Shown: one piece after another, positions 1 to 5,003 of the stretch
Layout: the number at the start of each line of letters is the position of its first letter
Position numbering within the stretch: position 1 is the first letter of the stretch
Assembly: GCA_017560285.1 (NCBI GenBank)
Contig: JAFYOG010000186.1
Location: 1-7,305 of the forward strand
Origin: Clostridia bacterium
GTDB lineage: Bacteria; Bacillota; Clostridia; Oscillospirales; CAG-382
Direction: 5' to 3'
DNA length: 7,305 bases
The notes under the pieces: generated by a model
Databases searched by the model: none
What the model saw: the letters and a program-made list of their open reading frames with translations, nothing else
What the model was told of the DNA's origin: nothing
Position numbers and translations under genes: made by a program

Positions 1-93
1 AACAAGCTACGGGACGACGTTGCGGAATACGCCCGCAAGCGCACCAAGCACCGCCCCATGATTGTGGTAAATTTATTGGATATTCAGCAATAA
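1..93 (+). CDS. C-terminal end of a probable ribonuclease J (5' part outside window)
   Basis: Reading frame 1 is open from the window edge to a TAA at 91-93 and gives 30 residues. The end contains YARKRTKHRPMIVVNLLDIQ. RNase J proteins of Firmicutes commonly end in a short conserved stretch of the type RTKRRPMI followed by hydrophobic residues and an acidic one, and the match here (RTKHRPMI, then VVNLLDI) is the only basis for the call. RNase J is a metallo-beta-lactamase-fold exo/endoribonuclease that acts in mRNA decay and rRNA maturation in the cytoplasm. The catalytic domains lie outside the window, so this is family recognition from a tail only. A strong intrinsic terminator begins 8 bases after the stop, so this gene ends its transcript here and converges on the leftward dockerin gene. 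Confidence 0.55.
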   Translation, partial: NKLRDDVAEYARKRTKHRPMIVVNLLDIQQ

Positions 94-100
94 TAAAAGC

Positions 101-132
101 AAAATGACGGTTCACACGAACCGTCATTTTTT
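101..132 (+). terminator. Intrinsic terminator of the upstream rightward gene
   Basis: A perfect 13-bp inverted repeat pairs 101-113 (AAAATGACGGTTC) with 118-130 (GAACCGTCATTTT) around a 4-base ACAC loop, and a T run ends at 132. It starts 8 bases after the TAA at 91-93. The A-rich foot on the left arm gives a U run on the other strand as well, so it could also stop leftward transcripts that escape the hairpin at 170-200. Confidence 0.9.
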
Positions 133-135
133 AGT

Positions 136-163
136 GAAGAGAGAAGAGAGAAGAGTGAAAAGA
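136..163. repeat. Heptanucleotide tandem repeat GAAGAGA, 4 units
   Basis: Four consecutive 7-mers read GAAGAGA, GAAGAGA, GAAGAGT and GAAAAGA (136-142, 143-149, 150-156, 157-163). The tract is nearly pure purine on the + strand. Bases 136-153 are also a perfect mirror repeat centred between 144 and 145, the kind of homopurine mirror that can form a triplex. It joins directly to the hairpin at 170-200. A related array of the same period sits at 7033-7060 in the same position relative to the second hairpin. Confidence 0.8.
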
Positions 164-207
164 AAAGGAAAGAAGGTTTTGCGCAATGCAAAACCTTCTT
201 GTTTTTT
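157..207. repeat. Dispersed 51-nt repeat, copy 1 (purine foot plus hairpin plus T run)
   Basis: Bases 157-207 match 7054-7104 at 50 of 51 positions by direct comparison. The only difference is C184 versus G7081, in the hairpin loop. Both copies have the same orientation and both lie just beyond the stop codon of a leftward dockerin gene. The unit may be a shared terminator cassette carried along with the gene end, or a small dispersed element. The sequence does not distinguish these. Confidence 0.8.
170..207. terminator. Bidirectional intrinsic terminator, 3' of the first dockerin gene
   Basis: A 13-bp perfect stem pairs 170-182 (AAGAAGGTTTTGC) with 188-200 (GCAAAACCTTCTT) around the 5-base loop GCAAT. 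On the + strand it is followed by G and six Ts (202-207). On the - strand it is followed by TTCCTTTTCTTTT, also T-rich. It lies 5 bases beyond the stop codon of the leftward gene ending at 213, so it most likely ends that transcript. It would also act as a back-up stop for rightward transcription from the probable RNase J gene. Confidence 0.8.
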
Positions 208-212
208 ATTTA

Positions 213-2123
213 TTATTCTATTGTATAAGTGCCGAAATATGCTCTCTTTAACAACAAATAATCTCTTGCGTCTATCTTACCGTTGCCGTTGACGTCTGCA
301 GCCTCTTCGGCGCAAGTAAGAGTATAGGTGCCGAAGTATGCACGTTTAAGCAACAGATAGTCGCGGGCATCGATCTTGCCGTTACCGTTAATATCGCCAA
401 CGCTATATTTGGGTTCGGGATCGGGATCAGGATCAGGATCAGGATCGGGATCAGGGTCGGGGTTAGGATCGGTGGTGGGATAACTGCCGCCTGCAACGCC
501 GTATGCGGCTACCTCGCTTATAAAGGTGGAAGCGGCGGTGCGGTACATACGGATTTCTATCTTATCTGCAACCACGCCGTTTAAGGAAAGCTCAAAGGGC
601 AGGTAGGCGTCGGTATCCGAAATTTGGGAAGGGACGGAAATTTGACCTATTTCAAATTCATTCCCCTTGTTATCATAGCCCACCGCAACCACGCGGTTGG
701 GATAGCTTACGCCGCCGCCCAGACTGGGCGCAAGATACGCAACGATTTTATTTAGAGTATAGGTGCCTTGTAAATCTATCGTTACCCAGGAATATCCCTT
801 TTCCAACGCAGCAGGCGTAGAGTTGTGAAGACCTGCCCAAGCCGCATCCAAATAGCTTTTGGAAACCGGCAATTTGCCGTCGGTGAGAGTTATTCCGCCC
901 TCGTCGGGATATTTAGGGTCTTTCGTCGGGTCGTAACCGTTGCTGCCTGCGCGATACTCGCCCGAGGTGGCATAGGGCTTTTTATAGGCTACGTTGTCGG
1001 TTAAATCTATATCCCCCTCGCCGCTGTGAGGCTCACGGGGGGTATCGGTATAATTAAACATCCACACAGCCTCGGTATGAAGCTGGGTGTTCTTTTCGTG
1101 CAAAACAGATTTGCTGTGATCGTAACGAGAGAAATAAACCTTGTTTGCATATCGGTTCATATCCCAATATGCGGTTTTATAGCTGCCGTTTTCAAAATTG
1201 TTAAGCGAATCCTTTACGGTGTTTACTCTTATATCGAACTGATAGTTGGGGTAATCCTTGCTGTATACAACCACGCGAACAGCCTCGTAGCCGGAATTTT
1301 CGGGGCCTGCGTAATCGGCAATGCTCGTATCGCCGTAGGGACGGGATTCGATGGTTTTTATTACGTTGCCGTTTTTGTCGATCATATCGCAATAATCGCT
1401 GTATTTTTTATTTACGGGGAACATACACGCCATATTTCTGCCGTGATATACGTCACGGGTATACAAATAATCTACGTTAAGCTTTATTTGCGGACCCGTA
1501 AAGGTATATTTTCGGGTAAGACGGGCAAAAACGTCGCTTTCCTCGTAATCTATATTTTTGTTGTTATAATCGTTTATGCTGTCGCCGTTGGCATCGGGGA
1601 AGGCAATAAGGCAGGTTTTTTGTATTACGTGCAAAACGTTTACGGTTATGCTTTGACCCACGGCAAGCAGAATTTCTTCTCCGCTTTCGCCGTCGTAAAG
1701 CTTTATCTCCTCTAAGGCTTCGCCGCCGTGGTTGCCGCCTGCAGGAACGGTTGTGCCGTTGGAATGATAATAGCGGTGGACGTATTCGGTATCGGTGCTG
1801 TCGTCCACAAACTTGTGAGAGGTATTGTTTTTGTCCACCAATATCCAGTTGCCCAAATTAAACGTACCCCAGGATTCCTCTATAAGAGAAATGGAAAGGG
1901 TGCCTATGCCTGCCATATCGCAGGACATTGTATACACGGAATTGCTTACCTTTTTTACAGTGGTGGGATAAGAGGTTATTTCCGCAGGGGCGTTGGGGTG
2001 CGTAATCACGTCATAGCTGTCATAGCCCCAATATGAATTTGAGGCAACCGAAAACAACGGGGCAAAGCTGCATAACAACGCCGCTACAAGAAATATGTTT
2101 AAAATCAAAAAAATCTTTTTCAT
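213..2123 (-). CDS. Secreted dockerin protein with F5/8-type-C-like domain and unknown N-terminal region (636 aa)
   Basis: The start ATG (2121-2123) has an AAGGAG ribosome site at 2130-2135 with 6-base spacing. Residues 1 to about 28 form a signal peptide (KK, then a hydrophobic core, then SVAS), so the product is exported. Residues about 30-365 match no family I can name. They look beta-rich, with aromatic and Asn/Gly-rich turns, and include a PAGGNHGGE motif (127-135) and an Asp-rich loop DANGDSINDYN (176-186). Residues about 372-545 resemble an F5/8-type-C (discoidin, CBM32-like) carbohydrate-binding domain: NVAYKKPYATSG at its start, LTDGK, SWVTIDLQGTYTLNKIVAY and a closing ISEVAAYGV. Residues 549-572 are an acidic Asp-Pro linker. 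Residues 574-636 are a type I dockerin with two calcium-loop repeats (DINGNGKIDARD and DVNGNGKIDARD). The protein likely binds or processes a polysaccharide while docked to a cohesin. Catalysis is not shown. It follows the phosphodiester glycosidase gene on the same strand, separated by a terminator. Confidence 0.9.
   Translation of the reverse strand: MKKIFLILNIFLVAALLCSFAPLFSVASNSYWGYDSYDVITHPNAPAEITSYPTTVKKVSNSVYTMSCDMAGIGTLSISLIEESWGTFNLGNWILVDKNNTSHKFVDDSTDTEYVHRYYHSNGTTVPAGGNHGGEALEEIKLYDGESGEEILLAVGQSITVNVLHVIQKTCLIAFPDANGDSINDYNNKNIDYEESDVFARLTRKYTFTGPQIKLNVDYLYTRDVYHGRNMACMFPVNKKYSDYCDMIDKNGNVIKTIESRPYGDTSIADYAGPENSGYEAVRVVVYSKDYPNYQFDIRVNTVKDSLNNFENGSYKTAYWDMNRYANKVYFSRYDHSKSVLHEKNTQLHTEAVWMFNYTDTPREPHSGEGDIDLTDNVAYKKPYATSGEYRAGSNGYDPTKDPKYPDEGGITLTDGKLPVSKSYLDAAWAGLHNSTPAALEKGYSWVTIDLQGTYTLNKIVAYLAPSLGGGVSYPNRVVAVGYDNKGNEFEIGQISVPSQISDTDAYLPFELSLNGVVADKIEIRMYRTAASTFISEVAAYGVAGGSYPTTDPNPDPDPDPDPDPDPDPEPKYSVGDINGNGKIDARDYLLLKRAYFGTYTLTCAEEAADVNGNGKIDARDYLLLKRAYFGTYTIE
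216..404 (-). other. Type I dockerin module of the first secreted protein
   Basis: Residues 574-636 hold two EF-hand-like repeats. Each has Asp, Asn, Asn, Asp and Asp at loop positions 1, 3, 5, 9 and 12, the known calcium ligands of dockerins. Positions 10-11 are Ala-Arg and positions 17-18 are Lys-Arg in both repeats. In characterised type I dockerins these positions contact the cohesin. Both repeats continue identically as DYLLLKRAYFGTYT, so either could face the partner (dual binding mode, inferred). Confidence 0.93.
412..471. repeat. Hexanucleotide repeat encoding the Asp-Pro linker
   Basis: About ten imperfect 6-bp units of the type GGATCA/GGATCG run through this stretch (read on the - strand as GATCCT/GATCCC-like Asp-Pro codon pairs). 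They encode residues about 551-571, DPNPDPDP and so on, ending in PEP. The period of 6 keeps the frame, so gain or loss of units would only change linker length. Confidence 0.8.
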
Positions 2124-2129
2124 ATAACG

Positions 2130-2135
2130 CTCCTT
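2130..2135 (-). promoter_or_regulatory. Ribosome binding site of the first dockerin gene
   Basis: AAGGAG on the - strand, 6 bases before the ATG at 2121-2123, fixes this start. It begins only 18 bases beyond the end of the upstream terminator hairpin. Confidence 0.8.
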
Positions 2136-2152
2136 GTTTTATGTATTATTGC

Positions 2153-2184
2153 AAAAACGGCAGGAACAAGAGCCTGCCGTTTTT
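2153..2184 (-). terminator. Intrinsic terminator between the two dockerin genes
   Basis: A perfect 12-bp stem pairs AAAAACGGCAGG (2153-2164) with CCTGCCGTTTTT (2173-2184) around an 8-base loop. On the - strand the stem ends in TTTTT, so it would stop transcripts of the phosphodiester glycosidase gene, whose TAA is at 2190-2192. Only 29 bases separate it from the ATG of the next leftward gene, and no good promoter is visible in that gap. It may therefore be a partial terminator or a processing/stability hairpin that sets the ratio of the two products. Confidence 0.85.
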
Positions 2185-2189
2185 TATTT

Positions 2190-4232
2190 TTATTGAATTG
2201 TATAAGTACCGAAGTATGCTCTCTTTAACAAGAGGTAATCTCTCGCATCGATCTTGCCGTTACCGTTAATATCGGCAATAGCATCGTCGCAGGTTAATTC
2301 GTAAGTACCGAAATATGCTCTCTTAAGCAAGAGATAATCGCGGGCATCGATCTTGCCGTTTAGGTTAACGTCGCCGATAACGCCTTCAACAGGCTTGGGA
2401 TCGGGATCGGGATCAGGATCGGGATCGGGTTCGGTTTCTACGTAGCTGAACGCGGCATCAACGTATGCGCCTGCGCTAATGTACTTATAGGTGATATCCA
2501 TACCGCGGAAGGTAAGAATTTCGCCGATAGCAAGCTTAAGCATATTATCGCGGTTAAGTTCGCTTACGGGCTTGGTCTTTTGGTAGGACGTCATAAGAAG
2601 AATTTGGTTGGATTTAAGAGTGATGTCGCCCTTGTATTTTTCGTAGCGTTGAACAACCTTATAGGTGTTGCCGGTAACCTTTTCGGCAAGAACGCCGTAG
2701 GAATAACCGTAGCCTGCGTTTGCAGTGGTAAGGTTGCCGCCGTTAAAATCGGGGGTAAGAATTACACAGCCGCCGGTGGGAACGCTCTTATCGAAATCGT
2801 CTACGTAAAGGAACTTGGTAAGCTTTGCCTTGCCGGGGAAGTTGTTTGCGTTCTTAATATAAGCAATAGCGTTCTTAAGGTCGGTGTTAGCCTTCTTTAA
2901 CGCATCGTTGGTGGAAGCGCTGTTCTTGTGTACGTCGAAGGCTTTGTCGTAAGCCTGGTTAATGTAATTGTTAGCTTCTGCGCTGTAATCGCCTTGGTAA
3001 AGTGCTTTTGCTTCCTTAAGAGTCTGTTCGAGAGCTAATCTGTAATCCTCGGGGCGCTTAACTATAAGCAAAGCATCGGTAACCAAACGGCCCTGCTGAT
3101 AGGTAGAAGAACCGTTAACCCACATTGCGGTGGATCCGCCGCCGTCAAGACGAACAACGTTGGTACAGCCCATCTTTATCATTTCTGCAGCAACGTCGCG
3201 AAGGGTTGCAAGCTCGCCTTCGGTGATCATATAATAAATGTTACCGTTGTTATCCCAACCGAAAGCTGTCCAAGGACGGCTTAAGGTGGTGGAGTGGCCG
3301 ATTTCGGATTGAGAAGCGGCGATGTTAGAGCCGTCTTTTACAAGCCAATAGGTATCGCAGATTGCGGAATATGCGTTTGAAAGAATGGTGTTAGCCCAAT
3401 CGTTTGCGGAATAAATCTTTAAAGAAACAAGCTTGCCTGCAGAAAGAGAGGTTGCATAGCTTGCGTAAGAGCTGGAGCTCTTAACGAACAATACGAACTG
3501 GTTTTTGTTAGAGGGAATGGTTTTGCCGTAATAACCGGAGGTAACGCTTATAACCTTGCCCTCTAAGGTCTTGCCGACCTTAATATCGGTGCCGTTGATC
3601 TTTTCGCAAAGAATTTCGTAACCGGTCTGTGCAGAGTTGCCGATAGCGCCCGCAACGCTGTCGTAATAATGGAAGCGGGTGGAAATGGTAGCACTTATGT
3701 CGTTAACGGCGGTGTAATCTTTGTTTACAAGCCCGATAGCGTTGCTTAGCTTTGTACCGTTAAGGGTAAGGTCGTAAAGCAAGGTGGTTTGAACTAGGTT
3801 AGGTGTGCCGTTAATATCGAAGGCAGTGAAAACCTCTTCGCGGGTGGCGGTGGCGAACATAAGTCTGCCGCCGGAAATAAGGGCGGGGCAAGGGTCGCCG
3901 GTGGACAAGCTGAAGAAAGAGCCGTTAATAGCGCCCAAAACCTCGTATCCGTCTGCCTGAGCAGCAGCAACGTGCTGTGCAACGGACGCGGTTTTGCCAA
4001 CGTCGCCGGAATATGCCATAGGAATAACGCCGCTGGAAGCAGGGTTAAACTTTAGCACCTGATATGTGGTGGATTTACCGGAGCTGGGGCCGGCATTCCA
4101 ATATCTGTAATGTGAAACTCCGCTAAATGTACTTGTGGGAGTGGAGGGAAGGGTTGCACTTACGATAACGCAGGTAGAAACCAACATTACCAAGGCAAGT
4201 GCAAGGGTTAACAATCGCTTTGCAATACCCAT
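2190..4232 (-). CDS. Secreted phosphodiester glycosidase (NAGPA/DUF2233 family) with C-terminal dockerin (680 aa)
   Basis: The frame is open up to 4340, but the start chosen is the ATG at 4230-4232. It has AAAGGAG 9 bases upstream and begins a clean signal peptide (MGIAKRLLTLALALVML, cleavage near VSA-T at 26/27). The longer frame would also start upstream of the promoter at 4275-4303. Residues about 55-392 are a phosphodiester glycosidase domain, seen in GAINGSFFS (100-108), RPWTAFGWDNNGNIY (319-333) and the signature NVVRLDGGGSTAMWVNG (358-374). The family includes the lysosomal uncovering enzyme, which removes GlcNAc from a GlcNAc-1-phosphodiester, so this enzyme probably cleaves sugar-phosphodiester bonds in extracellular glycans (substrate unknown). 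Residues about 395-462 are helical and FIVAR-like. Residues about 463-597 are an unassigned domain. Residues 600-614 are an Asp-Pro linker and 618-680 a type I dockerin. The gene lies 86 bases downstream of maf and has its own strong promoter. Confidence 0.92.
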   Translation of the reverse strand: MGIAKRLLTLALALVMLVSTCVIVSATLPSTPTSTFSGVSHYRYWNAGPSSGKSTTYQVLKFNPASSGVIPMAYSGDVGKTASVAQHVAAAQADGYEVLGAINGSFFSLSTGDPCPALISGGRLMFATATREEVFTAFDINGTPNLVQTTLLYDLTLNGTKLSNAIGLVNKDYTAVNDISATISTRFHYYDSVAGAIGNSAQTGYEILCEKINGTDIKVGKTLEGKVISVTSGYYGKTIPSNKNQFVLFVKSSSSYASYATSLSAGKLVSLKIYSANDWANTILSNAYSAICDTYWLVKDGSNIAASQSEIGHSTTLSRPWTAFGWDNNGNIYYMITEGELATLRDVAAEMIKMGCTNVVRLDGGGSTAMWVNGSSTYQQGRLVTDALLIVKRPEDYRLALEQTLKEAKALYQGDYSAEANNYINQAYDKAFDVHKNSASTNDALKKANTDLKNAIAYIKNANNFPGKAKLTKFLYVDDFDKSVPTGGCVILTPDFNGGNLTTANAGYGYSYGVLAEKVTGNTYKVVQRYEKYKGDITLKSNQILLMTSYQKTKPVSELNRDNMLKLAIGEILTFRGMDITYKYISAGAYVDAAFSYVETEPDPDPDPDPDPKPVEGVIGDVNLNGKIDARDYLLLKRAYFGTYELTCDDAIADINGNGKIDARDYLLLKRAYFGTYTIQ
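2193..2381 (-). other. Type I dockerin module of the phosphodiester glycosidase
   Basis: Residues 618-680 hold two repeats, DVNLNGKIDARD and DINGNGKIDARD, each followed by YLLLKRAYFGTY. The calcium-ligand positions are intact in both. Recognition positions 10-11 (Ala-Arg) and 17-18 (Lys-Arg) are identical to those in the other two dockerins in the window, although the codons differ. Confidence 0.93.
2395..2433. repeat. Short hexanucleotide repeat encoding the Asp-Pro linker
   Basis: About six units of GGATCG/GGATCA encode residues about 600-613 (PDPDPDPDPDP). This is the same coding repeat as at 412-471 but with fewer units, giving a linker roughly half as long. Confidence 0.75.
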
Positions 4233-4241
4233 AATTTTAAT

Positions 4242-4248
4242 CTCCTTT
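4242..4248 (-). promoter_or_regulatory. Ribosome binding site deciding the phosphodiester glycosidase start
   Basis: AAAGGAG on the - strand lies 9 bases before the ATG at 4230-4232. The upstream in-frame ATG of the longer frame (4338-4340) lies inside maf and upstream of the promoter, so this site selects the shorter protein with a normal signal peptide. Confidence 0.88.
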
Positions 4249-4274
4249 AAAAAATAAAAATTCTTAGCCATTAC

Positions 4275-4303
4275 ATTATACAAAATAAACCCAAAAATGT
4301 CAA
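4275..4303 (-). promoter_or_regulatory. Perfect consensus sigma-A promoter of the phosphodiester glycosidase gene
   Basis: On the - strand, TTGACA (4298-4303) is followed by a 17-base spacer and TATAAT (4275-4280). This matches the housekeeping consensus at all 12 positions with optimal spacing. Transcription should start near 4268, giving a leader of about 36 bases that is AT-rich and ends in the AAAGGAG site. The -35 box lies 15 bases past the maf stop codon. No operator-like repeat is evident around it. Confidence 0.92.
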
Positions 4304-4318
4304 CCGCTTTATGTGTTT

Positions 4319-4906
4319 TTACACAAGAACTTTTTGCCATTTCGGGTAAATCCCCTCAGATTTCAATATAGGGTATATTTCTGCCACGGGCAAACCCATT
4401 ATGTTGAAGTAATCGCCGTTTATAGCTTCTACAAAAAGGCTTGCCCGTTCCTGTATGCCGTAAGCCCCTGCTTTATCGTCGCATTCGCCGGTGGCAACGT
4501 AATCGTTAATTTCTTCGTCAGTTAAGGGGCGGAACTTAACAAAGGTTTCGCAGTATCCCGTTTTTACGCCATTTTTGCTTGCTACCGCATAGCCTGTTAT
4601 AACGCTGTGGTTACTGTCTGAAAGGGATACAAGCATATTAAATGCGTCTTCCCTGCTTTTGGGCTTGCCCAAGACCTTATCATTAAGACAAACCACCGTA
4701 TCTGCCCCCAAAACAACGGCGTTTTCGGGCTGTTGGCTATATACAGCCAGCGCCTTTGCTTTTGCGTTTTCGGCAGCGATTATTGCGCCTGCGCCCTCGG
4801 TAATTTCGGTTGCGGCAGACGTGATTATATTAAATTCGTACCCTGCAGAAAGCAAAATTTCGCTTCTGCGGGGGGAAGCGGATGCCAAAACCAAGAATTT
4901 TTCCAT
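4319..4906 (-). CDS. maf: Maf family nucleotide pyrophosphatase (probable dTTP/UTP type)
   Basis: Maf proteins hydrolyse nucleoside triphosphates, including non-canonical ones, to the monophosphate and pyrophosphate in the cytoplasm. The product is 195 aa, the normal family length. Visible motifs are the N-terminal LASASPRRSEIL (7-18), GADTVV with the catalytic-region Asp69 (67-72), GKP (80-82), DKAGAYGIQ (144-152) and INGDYFNIMGLPV (162-174). The KAGAYGIQ and N-G-D-Y-F-N-I-M-G-L-P patterns fit the YhdE-like dTTP/UTP subgroup better than the YceF m7GTP subgroup (inferred from motif memory). The ATG at 4904-4906 has AAGGGG at 4915-4920 with 8-base spacing. It is divergent from proB and shares its promoter region. 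No terminator follows it, so read-through into the phosphodiester glycosidase gene is possible. Confidence 0.95.
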   Translation of the reverse strand: MEKFLVLASASPRRSEILLSAGYEFNIITSAATEITEGAGAIIAAENAKAKALAVYSQQPENAVVLGADTVVCLNDKVLGKPKSREDAFNMLVSLSDSNHSVITGYAVASKNGVKTGYCETFVKFRPLTDEEINDYVATGECDDKAGAYGIQERASLFVEAINGDYFNIMGLPVAEIYPILKSEGIYPKWQKVLV

Positions 4907-4935
4907 AAAATTAGCCCCTTTTTATATAAAACTTA

Positions 4936-4964
4936 TTGATATTTGCAGTAAATTCTATTATAAT
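4936..4964 (+). promoter_or_regulatory. Sigma-A promoter of proBA
   Basis: TTGATA (4936-4941), a 17-base spacer, then TATAAT (4959-4964): 11 of 12 consensus positions with ideal spacing. The expected start of transcription is near 4971, giving a leader of about 33 bases. That is too short for a T-box or other riboswitch of the kind that controls proline genes in some Bacilli. Confidence 0.85.
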
Positions 4965-4985
4965 ATCTAACTAACGATAAGTAAA
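4957..4985 (-). promoter_or_regulatory. Candidate maf promoter overlapping the proBA promoter
   Basis: On the - strand, TTTACT (4980-4985), a 17-base spacer, then TATAAT (4957-4962). The -35 matches at 4 of 6 positions and the -10 at 6 of 6. The -10 uses the palindromic octamer ATTATAAT at 4957-4964, which also supplies the proBA -10. It predicts a maf leader of about 44 bases. Confidence 0.55.
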
Positions 4986-4990
4986 TACAT

Positions 4991-4995
4991 AGGTG
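4991..4995 (+). promoter_or_regulatory. Ribosome binding site deciding the proB start
   Basis: AGGTG lies 8 bases before the ATG at 5004. The in-frame GTG at 4995 overlaps this site and has no comparable site of its own, so the ATG is preferred. Confidence 0.65.
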
Positions 4996-5003
4996 TGAAA
5001 ATA

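Noticed and set aside
136..207. CRISPR array or insertion-sequence end
   Set aside because: The 7-bp units lack spacers, and there is no transposase, no terminal inverted repeat pair and no target duplication visible at either copy.
104..292. Short rightward open frame starting in the first terminator
   Set aside because: It runs through the terminator hairpin, the purine repeat, the second hairpin and into antisense dockerin sequence. Its translation is only these repeats.
1026..1715. Long rightward open frame (229 aa) opposite the first dockerin gene, plus the neighbouring 1728-2036 frame
   Set aside because: It is antisense to a clear secreted protein with signal peptide, discoidin-like domain and dockerin. 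The composition looks like a shadow of that gene's codon bias, and I see no ribosome site or recognisable motif.
2124..2175. Possible promoter for the first dockerin gene (AATAAT or TAATAC box near 2145-2152 on the - strand)
   Set aside because: No acceptable -35 lies at 16-18 bases, and the region overlaps the terminator stem. The match is no better than expected in AT-rich DNA.
4233..4340. N-terminal extension of the phosphodiester glycosidase to an ATG at 4338-4340
   Set aside because: The extension overlaps maf, crosses the consensus promoter and would place 36 residues before a perfect signal peptide. The ATG at 4230-4232 has a strong ribosome site.
4659..4970. Rightward open frames opposite maf (4659-4970 and 4733-4939)
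   Set aside because: They are antisense to a well-conserved maf gene and run into the divergent promoter region. No family features are seen.
4995..5003. GTG start for proB adding three residues
   Set aside because: The GTG overlaps the only plausible ribosome site (AGGTG), and the ATG at 5004 has good 8-base spacing. It remains a minor possibility.
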